From Steinernema hermaphroditum (Eukaryota; Nematoda; Chromadorea; Rhabditida; Steinernematidae), in assembly GCA_030435675.1 (NCBI GenBank), contig CM059623.1, positions 5,978,012 through 6,042,011 of the forward strand: a stretch of 64,000 bases of DNA, read 5' to 3'. The notes beneath the pieces are model-generated. The model saw only the letters and a program-made list of their open reading frames with translations. It searched no databases and was not told the DNA's origin. Below, in pieces: positions 47,401-58,500 of the stretch. Both the position numbers and the translations under genes were made by a program. The stretch's first letter is position 1. The number at the start of each line of letters is the position of its first letter.

Positions 47401-50220
47401 GAAAGCATTGAGCATTTCGCATGGGGAAAAAGCAAAAGCATTAAGCATGAAGCAACCTAGACGTGACTACATTGACTGAGCGGCTAGTTTACCTCCCCTG
47501 CTAATTCGCAAGGAAGGGGTTTGTGTGTCTGTACGCGTGGTCAGCTAATTAAAGCAGGAGACGGTCTAGGGAGGGAATTAGACGTCTTCTGTCTGAAATT
47601 GGGCGTAAAAAGTCATTTGGAGGTTTTGGGTAGGGAGCGGTCGTGGCTGGAGGGGTATTGAAGGGGGAAGGTGTCTGGAATGAAGGGATCATGTGAGAGC
47701 GATGGGAATGGGAGTGGGAGCAGTAGTGAACCGGTGAGCCTTGCTCATGGGGTAGCGGGAAAGCATCTGAGCGAGCATTTAGGGATCTGAGCACTGGAGT
47801 GCGTATCTCAGCGGGCATCTGAGCATCGGAGCGCGCATCTGGTGATCAGATCAAACATCTGAGCAAGCATTTAGGGATCTGAGCAACGGAGTGCGTATCT
47901 CAGCGAGCATCTGAGCATCGGAGCGCGCATCTGATAATCGGAGCAAGCATCTCAGCGGGCATCTGAGCATCGGAGTGCGCATCTAATGATCGGAACACGC
48001 ATCTCATAACTTAAGCACTCATCTCAGCAAGCTACGGAGCAAGCATCCGAGCATCTGAACGGGCATCGGAGCGGGCATGAGCATCTGATGATCGGAGCAC
48101 GCATCTTAGCGGGCATCTGATCACTTGAGCCGGCGTCTGATGATCGGAGCAGGCATCTCAGCGGGCATCTGATCACTTGAGCAGGCGTCTGAGCATCGGA
48201 GTGCGCATCTGATGATTGGAGCACGCATCTCAGCGGGCATCTGAGCATCGGAGTGCGCATCTAATGATCGGAACACGCATCTCATAACTTAAGCACTCAT
48301 CTCAGCAAGCTACGGAGCAAGCATCCGAGCATCTGAACGGGCATCGGAGCGGGCATGAGCATCTGATGATCGGAGCACGCATCTTAGCGGGCATCTGATC
48401 ACTTGAGCCGGCGTCTGATGATCGGAGCAGGCATCTCAGCGGGCATCTGATCACTTGAGCAGGCGTCTGAGCATCGGAGTGCGCATCTGATGATCGGAGC
48501 ATCTCATCTCAGGCATCTCAGCAGGCATCTCAGCAGGCATCTCAGCATCGGAGTGCGCATCTGATGATCAGTGCACGCATCTCAGCGGGCATCTGATCAC
48601 TTGATTAGGCATCTGATGATCGGAGCACGCATCACATAACTTAAGCACGCATCTCAGCAAGCTTCGGAGCAAGCATCTGAGCGGGCATCTAAGCATCGTA
48701 GAAGGCCTCGGAGCAGGCATCTAAGCATCCGAGCGAGCATCTGATCTCCTGAGCACGTATCGGAGCATCTGGGCGAGCATCGGAGCAAGCATCTGAGCGG
48801 GCATCTAAGCATCCAAGCGAGCATCTAAGCATCGTAGAAGGCCTCGGAGCAGGCATCTAAGCATCCGAGCGAGCATCTGATCTCCTGAGCACGCATCTGA
48901 TCTCCTGAGCACGCATCGGAGCATCTGAGTGGGCATCTAAGCATCTGAGCGGGTGTCTAAGTATCGTAGAAGGCATTTGAGCAGGCATCTGAGCACCATG
49001 ACAGTCTTCTGAGCATCTGAGCGGGCATGTGACCATTTGAGCGAGCATCAGAGTAGGCATCTCAGCAGTCTTCTAGGCATCAGAGCGTCGGAGCAAGCAT
49101 CTGAGCGGGCATGTAAGCATCGTAGAAGGCCTCTGAGCATGCATCTAAGCATCCGAGCGAGCATCTGATCTCCTGAGCACGCATCTGATCTCCTGAGCAC
49201 GCATCGGAGCATCTGAGTGGGCATCTAAGCATCTGAGCGGGTGTCTAAGTATCGTAGAAGGCATTTGAGCAGGCATCTGAGCACCATGACAGTCTTCTGA
49301 GCATCTGAGCGGGCATGTGACCATTTGAGCGAGCATCAGAGTAGGCATCTAAGTATCGTGGCAGGCATCTGGGCATCTCAGGGCCTGAGCATGTGAGCGG
49401 GCACCTGAGCATCTGAGCTGCCCGGAGAAAAGGTGAGCATGGATCGGTAACAAGACGAGCATGGACGGGCATACTGTGTGGCATGAACTCTGCGCAAGCA
49501 TCGGATAGGGGGACAGCTGAGGCATGGACCGGGAAATAAGTGAGCATGGTGCGGGGTTAGGATCGATCATGGGTCGAGGATAAGTTGAGGAATTCATCGG
49601 ATCAGAGGTAAGGCAAGAGCGGAGCACAGGATAAGGTCGGGAATGGATGGGATTGGAGCATGCATCTGATCATCTGAGCACCTGAGTGCGCATCTAAGCA
49701 TCTGATCGGGCATTTGATGATGTAAGCAGGCGATAAGTATCGAAGCAGACCTCTGAACAAGCATCGGATCATCGGAGCAGACCTCTGAGCATCTCGGGGC
49801 CTCTGAGCGAGCATGTGAGAATCCGAGCTTAGGCATGGGGATAGGAATTCATCGGATCACACATGAAGAAAGAGGGGATGGGACATTGACTGCGGCAGAG
49901 ATGAGCATGGACCAGGGAAGGGATAAGGCTTGCACCGGGGCAGAGGTAAGCAAGCATCTGAGCATCTCAGAAGGATGAGTATGAAGGGTGCATGGGATGA
50001 GGCATTGATCGAGCAGTTGATTTGAGAATGTGTGGAATGGAGCGGTGGAGTGTAGACGTAGACAGCATCAGTTTCAGACATCGTGGTCAGATCAGACACG
50101 AGGCAGTTTCAGACAGCAGGGTCAGAGGGGGGCAAAAAGCATGAAAGCATTGAGCATTTCGCACGGGGAAAAAGCAAAAGCATTAAGCATAAAGCAACCT
50201 AGACGTGAAGGCTAGTGCCT
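41460..50220. repeat. 8.7-kb higher-order minisatellite array inside the LTR element
   Basis: Built from a degenerate 8-12 bp motif of the type GAGCATCTGAGCGGGCATCT. It is grouped into three long units that each start near an AGCTAATTAGAGCAG junction (about 41516, 45045, 47541). Each unit has a roughly 200-bp header (GACGGTCTAGGGAGGG...), about 2 kb of minisatellite, and a trailer (CAGTTTCAGACAGCAGGGTC ... AAGCAACCTAGACGTGA). The trailer is tandemly duplicated at 44518-45010. Frames of up to 168 codons occur on the minus strand, but they are repeats of Ser/Asp/Ala/Leu-Arg-Cys peptides and not genes. Confidence 0.9.
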
Positions 50221-50225
50221 TCGCT

Positions 50226-50235
50226 AGGAGGGAGG
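50226..50235 (+). other. Polypurine tract of the LTR element
   Basis: AGGAGGGAGG directly before the TG of the 3' LTR: the expected plus-strand priming site, fixing the element's orientation. Confidence 0.8.
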
Positions 50236-50401
50236 TGTTGAGGGCAGACCCAGACATGCCCTTAGTGAGATAGTCTAGACTCCCCCCATCGCCCTATATA
50301 TAGCCTGTATCGTTGTGTATTCGTGTATTCGTATATTCGTTGTGTGCTACGAGTAAACGAGCGGTCGTGTACTACCTGTGTCAACTACTCACTTCACAAC
50401 A
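50236..50401 (+). repeat. 3' LTR
   Basis: An intact 166-bp copy starting TGTTGAGGG and ending CACAACA, followed by the GTATC duplication. It serves as the reference that reveals the 842-bp insertion in the 5' LTR. Confidence 0.93.
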
Positions 50402-50460
50402 GTATCACCCAATTGCTGCTATTGTTGCATGCATTTGTGGATAAACTGATTTGATTTGAT
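50402..50460 (+). mobile_element. Non-LTR retrotransposon 3' end, second part
   Basis: The LINE 3' UTR resumes at the GTATC duplication and ends in TTGATTTGAT, a short-repeat tail. Removal of the LTR element and one GTATC makes it continuous with the sequence ending at 39433. Confidence 0.75.
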
Positions 50461-51049
50461 AAAAACCGGCGCCGTCGCCGGCGAGCTTGTGAAAGATACA
50501 TAACGCGGATTTGAAAAATCGTTAATTGTCCAAAAAATCCATTTTCACAGTTTGCGCTTTTATTGTGAACAACCGACCTCAGATATCGTTGCAGGAAAAT
50601 GACCGATAACGGAAGAGACTGACCACACGACTAATGGTGCGTTCAGACACTTCTGCGAAGTTGGACTCCCGCCGCGAAATTGCCTGACCGCGAGATTTCA
50701 AAAGCGCGAATTTCTTGTTACGTTTTTGCGATAGTGGTTGTGTTTCTGTTTTTTTACGCAAGAAGTGGCCATTTCAGCCAGTTCCTGGCTAAAGGATGGC
50801 CACACAGAGCGTGCACAAACATCTTCTTTCGTAATTGACTCTCTTCTTGTCACCTATTTTCGAAAGTTGGCTTTTACGGAGTTAAACGACTTGGTCACCA
50901 GAAGATTGTTGCCAGGTGCTGGCGAGTGTATGAGGATTATGAGCGCATTCCGCTTAATTCCCATCGATGGGAGGCGGTATTTCTTATTCATACCGTATAT
51001 TTAGTGTTTCTTCTTATTTGGCGCGTAATTTCTCTCCCGCATTGTTTTA
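50461..51049. other. Non-coding stretch between nested elements and the NUP98-proximal foldback
   Basis: Starts with the GC-rich hairpin partner (50466-50494). The rest has only short frames and no recognised feature. Confidence 0.4.
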
Positions 51050-51724
51050 TTATTGTATCCCTCACGAAACTCTTCAAGAGCTCCCACCACGAAAAATTGG
51101 CGCGCCATTTCCCACCATCGGCAGATTTACAAGGGAAATTGGTCATTATCACAGTTTTTGCTCACTTTTCTCGCGAGTTGCGAGATCTCGCTAGAATTAC
51201 TGAGCGTAACTTTGTTCAGCACCGTTCAGCGCGCCGAATGAGCCCGGGTTTGTGCCGATCCGAGCAATATCCACAGAGAAATAAGCTTTACATTAGGTTC
51301 TCCTTTCAACATACCGGGTTTTGGTCCATTTCTGGCATAGGACAGGGAGCTTTCAGGGGATTTGGCTGGGTGAACGCTCCTTTATTTATGTTGTACGCGA
51401 TGTTTTGCTGAAAGTTCCCTGTCCTATGCTAGAAATGGGTCGAAATCCGGGATGTTGAAAACGCAAGTTGATGTGAAGCTTATTTCTCTGTGGATATTGC
51501 TCGGATCGGCACAAACACGGGCTCATTCGGCGCGCTGAACGATGCTGAACAAAGTTACGCTCAGCAATTCTAGCGAGATCGCGGAACTCGCGAGAAAAGT
51601 GAGCAAAAACTGTGATAATGACCAATTTCCCTTGTAAATCTGCCGATCGTAAGAAATGGCGCGTGAATTTCTCGGTGTGGGAGCCTTGCGATTTTTTGTA
51701 AGAGTTTCGTGAGGGATACAATAA
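51050..51724. mobile_element. 675-bp foldback element immediately upstream of NUP98
   Basis: Arms of about 300 bp (51050-51356 and 51409-51724) are diverged reverse complements around a 50-bp loop. The ends are TTATTGTATCCCTCACGAAA and its inverse. There is no coding capacity. It ends 27 bp before the NUP98 ATG and 16 bp before the acceptor used for the presumed trans-splice, so it makes up the outron or promoter of that gene. Confidence 0.82.
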
Positions 51725-51750
51725 CTACATTTGATTTCAGCCAGTGATCC

Positions 51751-54700
51751 ATGTTTGGCCAACAGTCCTCGCTCTTCGGAGGTGAGTTCAAATCCAGCAA
51801 ACGGACGATCAACAGGCCATATCTTTTAGGGTCGACGTCGTCCGGGTTCGGAGGCGGGGGTCTCTTCGGATCAAAAACGTCGGGTACCACAGGTTTCGGC
51901 GGATTTGGTTCAACCACAACGACTAGTACGCACATTCCGTACCGGTTAATGTAATTTTTATCGTTTAGTCGTCGGAACTACTCAGAAATTCGAACCGGTC
52001 ATCGGAACCGATCAGGTTATGAAAAATGGATCGAATCAAACTACTAACACGAAGCTTATGGTTATCACTGCGATGAAACCGTATGAAAGCAAGACTTTAG
52101 AGGTAACAGAACTTCGCAAAGGAAAATTCGACAATTGCCAATTTCAGGAACTCCGAATTGAAGATTACTTAGCAAACCGGAAAGGTGGCAATGCGGGTGT
52201 GACTGGTGCGTTCAGTCAAACAGCTACCGCTTCGCCTTTTGGAGGCCAACAACAAACTGGAGGAGGCCTGTTCGGCCAAAACACCTCTGCTAAGCCTGGT
52301 GGACTCTTTGGATCAACTCCCACCAGTCAGCCCGCTGGAGGAAGTCTTTTCGGAAGTACAACTCCCGCCAGTGGATCGCTATTCGGACAAACAGCCACAA
52401 CAAGTAGCGGAGGACTGTTTGGAGCCAAGCCGGCTACTTCTTCTTTTGGTGGATTCGGCCAACAAGCGGCCACCGGCTCGCCCTTTGGAGGCCAACAACA
52501 AACTGGAGGTGGTCTTTTCGGTCAGAATAATGCCGCTAAACCTGGAGGACTCTTTGGATCAACTGCTACCAGTCAACCCGCTGGAGGAAGTCTTTTCGGA
52601 AGTACAACTCCTGCCGGTGGATCGCTATTCGGACAAACAGCCACGACAAGTAGCGGAGGACTGTTTGGAGCCAAGCCGGCTACTTCTTCCTTTGGTGGAT
52701 TCGGCCAACAAGCGGCCACCGGCTCGCCCTTTGGAGGTCAACAACAAACTGGAGGTGGTCTCTTCGGTCAAAGCACTGCTGCCAAGCCTGGTGGACTGTT
52801 TGGATCACCCGCTACCAGTCAACCCGCTGGTGGAAGTCTTTTTGGAAGTACAGCTCCTGCCGGTGGATCGTTATTCGGACAAACAGCAACGACAAGCGCC
52901 GGAGGACTATTTGGAGCTAAGCCTGCCACGTCAACGTTTGGTGGTTTTGGACAGACAGCAACAGCTTCGCCTTTTGGCCAGCAACCAGCTGGAGGTCTCT
53001 TCAGCCAAAACAATGCTGCGAAGCCTGGAGGTCTCTTTGGAGCTACCCCTGCCGCCCAGCCTGTTGGGGGAAGTCTTTTCGGTGGCGCGGCTCCCGCCGG
53101 TGGATCGTTATTTGGAAGTACGGCGCCCAAACCTGGTGGCTTGTTCGGAACAACCACGACAGCGGCTCCATCATTCGGAGCCGCAGCGACCACAGTAACA
53201 CAAGCTGCACCCACCGCCCAGCCGATTGTTCTTGGATCCGACGTTAACCAGTTTAATGTCCAGAAGGCGTTTCTTGACGCTGTTGTATCAAACATGCCCT
53301 ACGGAGACAGTCCTCTTTTGAAGGGTGCACTGAGCGGCGCTGGCGTGCAAAAGGACAGCGCCGAGAAAGAAGCCGTGGAAAAGCTGACAGTGTATGAATC
53401 TGTTCTTATTTATCTTCCTTAAATATTTTGTTTAGACAACAAAGACAGGCAAAGTTCCTTGCTTCGAAGAAGGTCGAAATGCCATCAACTATCTATGGAT
53501 CGCCGCGAACTGGGTTGAAAAAATTGCCTCCGATAGGATCCGATTTGTACGCTAATCGGTCGTTAAACACGACTGTGAGAAGTGCCAACAACAGCCTGAA
53601 GTCCGTGTACACCCCTCCTCCCGTCACAAAGAAGGTCAACTCTCCCCTGCCTGGCCTAAACAAGTCCATGAATAGAAGCGGACACAACGGATCGCTTAGA
53701 CATCACCTTGATTCAGATAACGCCAGTTCGCGTCGGCGCACTTTGAAAACCCTAGATCCTGCGATCTTCTCGGTAAAAAATTCCGCTTAATACATACATT
53801 GACCAACCTCATTTAGTCGAAGCGGGACTCGTCCAAGAAAGCAACCGAACAGTCAGTCACTGATAGTGAATCGCACTTGGACGCCGTCGCTGTGGACAAC
53901 AACTCACCGGTCAGTACTAGTCGCCAACCAACTTTGGTATGTTCTGAGGATAATTTTACGAATAGTCATATCGTTCAGGATGTATCTGCGGTCGCTTCTC
54001 CCGTAGCTGCTGAGAAAACCTCTTCCATAGACAGTAGTGCAAACCAGTCGATTGCATCTCCTGCGGTTGTGCCTGTGTTTATCGAGAATGGCTCCTCAGC
54101 CAGCAACATCAGACCGAACACGGTTAGCTTTAGACTGACCATAAAACATTACAACACCTTTTAGGAAGGGTCTGTGGCAGCGTCTCCTTTGTCATCTTCT
54201 GCTCAAGAACCTGTGGCGGCGAAGCCTCATCCTGCTGGAATTGTCTTGACCCTTAGCGAGTACTATACGGAGCCGTCGCTCGAAGAAATGGCAATGCTCA
54301 CAACAGCCGATGGAATTTGCGAATTGAAGGATGGCCTGACGATTGGTCGGCTTGGATATGGATCGATCTTTTGGCCAGGACCCTTATCGCTCTCGAATGT
54401 GGTGCTGGACGAAGTTGTCAGCATTCGCGCTCGTGAAGTCATAGTGTATCCCGACGATTCGAATAAGCCACCTCTGGGAACTCAGTTGAACCGCCCTGCG
54501 GAAATCAGCTTGGAACGCGTATGGCCCGTAGATAAATCGACGAACGACTTCGTCAAAAATACTCAAATGTTGCTAGAAATGGGTTTCCATGAACGACTCG
54601 AGCGAAACTGCAAGAAAATGGGAGCAACGTTCAAGGACTATCGTGCGGACACTGGCACTTGGGTCTTTGCCGTATCCCACTTCTCCAAATACGGATTTGT

Positions 54701-57051
54701 GAGTAGCATCGGAGTTTGTGGTGCTTTAACGTTTGTGCTTTAGGATGACGATGATGATGACGACGTATCACCGGAAGAACTTGCCGCTCTACGAAAACAG
54801 CGCAACCTGCAGAAGGCTTTCCAGCGCGCTCCTAAAGCTGTGAGTAGCTTGGCTGCTAGCGAGGTGAGCACTAACTAGAAGACATGAAAAGAATCAAATT
54901 CTTGGATGGATTGTATTGCTGTTCATAAAGATTTCTTAAATGCGGTTTCAATAAAGTATATTTCAGTTGGATCGGCTCCGCTCGCACGATGACCAAGAAA
55001 ATGTATTCCCTGAACAGAAGGACGATGGGAAGAGGAAACTGAGGTTGGGTGAAGTGTTCGGAGAAGAGGCCGGAGAAGAAGGCGAGAAGTCCCTATATCT
55101 GGACATCACCAGTGGAGGCGGAGGTTCCGCAGCGTCCAATCGTTCTATCTATCTGAACTTGGACGAATCGCAAGTCGAGGCTAAGCGCGCGCGTTTTGAC
55201 AGTGGAAGAAACGTTTTGGTTCTGGACGAAGACGATGACGATGGAAGCGAAGACTTGGAGTGGGTTTCGGACCAGATAAGCTTGCGATGAAGTATTGTTT
55301 GCAGCATTGAGGCCATGATGGAAGAAGTTCCCGTTGGTGCCTCCGAACCGGCGAAGCCGTCCATTCCCGCAGAAGAAGAAGTAGTTTTGGAGTGCCGTTT
55401 GCCGAAATATTCATTCAACGGCCTGATCGACCTTCAGAACTCCCTATTGCGCGGGAAAGAGTGCACAAAGAGCAACTATGTGCAGAATTTACTTAGACCT
55501 CGTGCTGGTAAAGTCATTTGGCATCATGGTCGGCTTCGTGTTTGCCGGCAGGTCATTTCATGCAGTCGTTTTAGATCTCCATTTTATCGATAATACGATT
55601 CCTTTGATGAATGAGCTTCTTCTGTGCCGTCTTGATATTTCTTGTGATCTCAACACAGTAAGTCTTCTTTTCAAGTCCTGTATATGAATCCAATTTGTTG
55701 TAGGAATTCTTTACTCCTCGTTTCCGCGAGCTTGCGGAGTATTCATCGGGTGTCGGAATAGGATTCTATGGTACTTCAAAAAATAGTGTCGCACTCGTTG
55801 ATGAATACATTAGTGCTTCCAAGAATTGCGGTACGTTCAAACTGTCATAAAATTCTAAGCATCTGTGCAATTCCAGCAGAGAGATCAGTGATGGAGCTGT
55901 GCAAAGTGCTGTTTACGATTCCGGACACTAAGAAGCAGAAAGAAGCCTTTGGTGAATGGCTTCGATCAGAAATCGCAGATGACCTGAATGGTGTCGAACC
56001 TAAGGACTTCTATGATTATTTGTGCCGCGGTGACGTTAAGGGGGCGAAGTGTCAAGCGCTGAAGAGTGGCAAACTGTACATGGCCATGCAACTTGCTGCT
56101 TTTGCGAATAAAACCGAAGCGGTACAGCGGTGTGCAAAGAAACAGGTTGTTTATATGGATGTGCATGGACGTATTTCCATTTGGTGTTTCAGCTCAAAAA
56201 GTGGAACTTATCTGGAGCAGAACATGGAATCAATGAATCGACTCTGAAGATCACTATGCTCTTAGCCGGTGAGATGGTGTGGACCCGGGAAGTCCTGCGG
56301 GAAGGCGCAGTTCGTCAAAAGAAAGTTGCTGTGAATGATGGCCTATCCTGGATGCAGGTAAAGCTTCAGTTTGTGGTGTGACTAGAGAGTTCATTTTAGA
56401 CCTTGGGACTGATTATGTGGTTCAGTTGTGGTCCATTTACATCTCTTCGATTTGCCATGGATTCTTTCCGTGAAGCTGCCTCCCTCGGCTTAGTAGAAGT
56501 GCCGCAAAACTGCATTGAATTTGAATTGCTGCAGCTGGCAACAATGCCTGGTTACGATATTCGTCATGTCCTGAAACCACTGAATGTGGGAAAGGACGCC
56601 CTTGATTGCCACCTTATCTGGCACCTGTGGAAGGTCATTTCGAGCGCGGTAGCGAATGGATTCCCTGTATCGATCCCCGATGATGTCGCCGGAAAACTGC
56701 ACACTGACTACGGCAATCAGCTTGTAGCTTTGGGATACCCTGAACTAGCTCTTTTCGTCTTCATGCACGTTACCGAGGCTAATGCGTAAGTTTCTTTCCA
56801 TTTTTTCTTTTCCTCCGATATTGAAGGAAGAATTGTTTAGGCGGCTCCGACTGACAGAAACACTCTTTGACGCCGTTGCACCACGAATGGATGACGCAAT
56901 TCTAGAGAAGATCCAGGAAATTTGCGGAAGTTCGGAATTTGAAGTAGCTATGGCACGTTTGAGTCAAACACGATTTACGGGCCACAATGCGAGGAATTCC
57001 ACGAAAAACTCTAAATCTGTGCTCCTTTCATTAATTCCACTGGAAGTGTGA
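51751..57051 (+). CDS. NUP98: NUP98-NUP96 precursor, nuclear pore complex
   Basis: A nucleoporin precursor that cleaves itself into FG-repeat NUP98 and the scaffold NUP96. About 1,500 residues in some sixteen short-intron exons. From the N-terminus: MFGQQSSLFGG; a GLEBS motif for RAE1/GLE2 (VITAMKPYESKTLEELRIEDY, spanning a 45-nt in-frame intron at 52104-52148); about 45 GLFG/FG repeats (52200-53200); and the autoproteolytic domain (HPAGIVLTLSEYYTEPSLEEM, GYGSIFWPG) ending in HFSKYGF, where cleavage falls between F and S. NUP96 follows with an acidic start (DDDDDDD) and helical repeats (DCHLIWHLWKVISS, YPELALFVFMHVTEA). The protein stops soon after, shorter than vertebrate NUP96. The ATG is 10 nt past GATTTCAG. 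The acceptor after 53400 and the exon near 55290 are ambiguous. Confidence 0.95.
54950..54955 (+). terminator. Internal poly(A) signal after the NUP98 part
   Basis: AATAAA lies inside the intron between the NUP98 autoprotease exon and NUP96. If the intron is kept, the frame ends at TAG 54876-54878, so a transcript ending here would encode NUP98 with a short acidic tail. Confidence 0.45.
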
Positions 57052-57053
57052 AG

Positions 57054-57059
57054 AATAAA
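57054..57059 (+). terminator. Poly(A) signal AATAAA of NUP98-NUP96
   Basis: AATAAA starts 3 nt after the stop codon, implying a 3' UTR of only a few tens of bases. Confidence 0.65.
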
Positions 57060-57297
57060 TGAATAAGATGTTTGCACGTTTTGTGATGCCCTGCTGCTGC
57101 ATATTGAATGGTTTCTTGGAGACTTTCCTTGTGCACCGAGGTCGACGGTATCACCATTAAAACAAACGCTAGGCGTCCTAAGGTTATGCGAGTCAAAACG
57201 CCACCAAAGCCGTTTGGACATGATTTGCCCTGACTGTTATACGGACCCGGATCTGGCGACATTTATCAATTGCAAACACTTCGAAACAGAGACCCTC

Positions 57298-58463
57298 CTA
57301 CAACGGTTGGCTGGCCTGAGTGTCACTAATGCACACGGGCGAGCGGAAGCCTGCGGGGTGCACGGGCGACTGCGGACGCGGCGTCCGGGCCACGGGCACT
57401 GGCGTCGACGACTTCGGGATTGTCGTCTGGGGGGTCAGCGCCTGCTTCGCTCCGAGAAGCGTCGGTGTCTTCGGGCGGCGACACGGCGTGTGGGGAGTGC
57501 TCGGCGCCACGGGACGTCCGGACTTCGCCGTCTTCCCCTGCAAATGCCTCGTTAGGGAACATCTCTCCGCGGACGTACTTTCGACCAGTCGGCGGACGTC
57601 TTTATAGTCGCCTGCGTGTGCTGCGTGTGGATGGCGCGGTCGGGCGTCCGGATCTGATTCACTCCCAACTGACTGACGTTCGACAATCCGGTCACTGAGG
57701 ACTGCTGCACGGCCGAGGTCCTAGAGTTTCTGGCACGTCATAGCTACCAGTACCGTAATTCAAAAACTCACTTCGTGTTTGTCAGCGGCGTCGAGGCGGT
57801 GAGGAGCGACGCGGAGCGCTTCTTCGGCCTCGAGGGCGTCACCGCGGCTGGAGTGTGGGGCGTGGCGACGACGTCGATCCTGAAAGCCACCAGCAGCATC
57901 GGAAGGGGCTCGTGCACGTTGAAGCGAAGCCTCAGGTGCATCTCCGACACGTTGAGACCGAAATTCTCGTGGCCGCTTACCTTCCAGTGGCCGGTGCCCA
58001 CACGGGCATGTACGATCCAGTAGCCGGCAGTCATCTGAAGTGAAACCTGTGAGAGGAAGAGGCGGACGGCGAACAGACCGCCTCGAGGGTAAAGCGCGTC
58101 TCCGAGAGGATCGTCTCGGCGATTTTGGCCTCTAAGTCCGGGGAAAGTGGCTTTCGCGCGTTCAGAAGCAAGTCGGCGACCGTGCGTGTCAGGCAGTCTA
58201 CCACCTCGAAGCCCCTCCCCGTCCGATCGACATCGATGATCGCGTGGAACTGCGGAATCCCTGCCGGCGACACCACCTGTGGAGTGATCGTCTCACCGCT
58301 CAGACGCCTACAAGAAGGTGAGAATTCTCTCGAGGAGCACTCACGTGGTCAGCTTGCTGATCGGTCTCCTCTTGATCATCACCTTCACTTCGCCTCTGTG
58401 TGTGGGCGTTCCCACGAGAGAGGCTTCGCGACCCGACTTCTCAGCCGACTGCACGATCTTCAC
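57298..58463 (-). CDS. Unrecognised multi-exon protein with Thr-Pro-rich C-terminus
   Basis: A chain of phase-compatible exons (last ones 57720-57579 and 57537-57298) reads into a protein of at least 330 residues. The first part contains GIPQFHAIIDVDRTGRGFEV and ADLLLNARKPLSPDLEAKIA, followed by WIVHARVGTGHWK and LRLRFNVHEPLPMLLVAFRI, which look like beta-strand-rich folded domain. From VVATPHTP onward it is disordered and full of TP/SP sites and basic residues, ending ISDTQASQPL. ATG 58034 directly abuts an acceptor (ACTTCAG|ATG), so translation could start there, giving about 220 residues. Otherwise a preceding in-phase exon extends it. I do not recognise the family. It converges with NUP98-NUP96. 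Confidence 0.5.
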
Positions 58464-58500
58464 CTGAAAACACCTTTTTGATGCGCAGCACTCGCCCCCG

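Larger units (their letters stand above)
39434..50401 (+). mobile_element. Non-autonomous LTR retrotransposon carrying a satellite array
   Basis: Both ends are 166-bp LTRs (TGTTGAGGG...TTCACAACA) that differ at one base, once the foldback insert in the 5' copy is removed. The target duplication is GTATC on both sides (39429-39433, 50402-50406). The purine tract AGGAGGGAGG directly abuts the 3' LTR, and TGGCGATCAAGG follows the 5' LTR by one base as a primer-binding candidate. Orientation is therefore plus. The interior has one short gag-like frame and no recognisable protease, reverse transcriptase, RNase H or integrase. About 8.7 kb of it is tandem repeat. Mobilisation must have used proteins supplied by another element. 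Confidence 0.88.

Noticed and set aside
41750..49400. CRISPR-like or regularly spaced repeats
   Set aside because: The motif is degenerate with no unique spacers and lies in a eukaryotic retroelement.
41580..50099. Many minus-strand frames of 60-168 codons
   Set aside because: They are translations of the minisatellite and repeat the same few residues in every unit; no start context, splice signals or family match.
52206..53198. 330-codon frame rich in Leu/Pro/Arg
   Set aside because: Out-of-frame copy of the NUP98 FG repeats.
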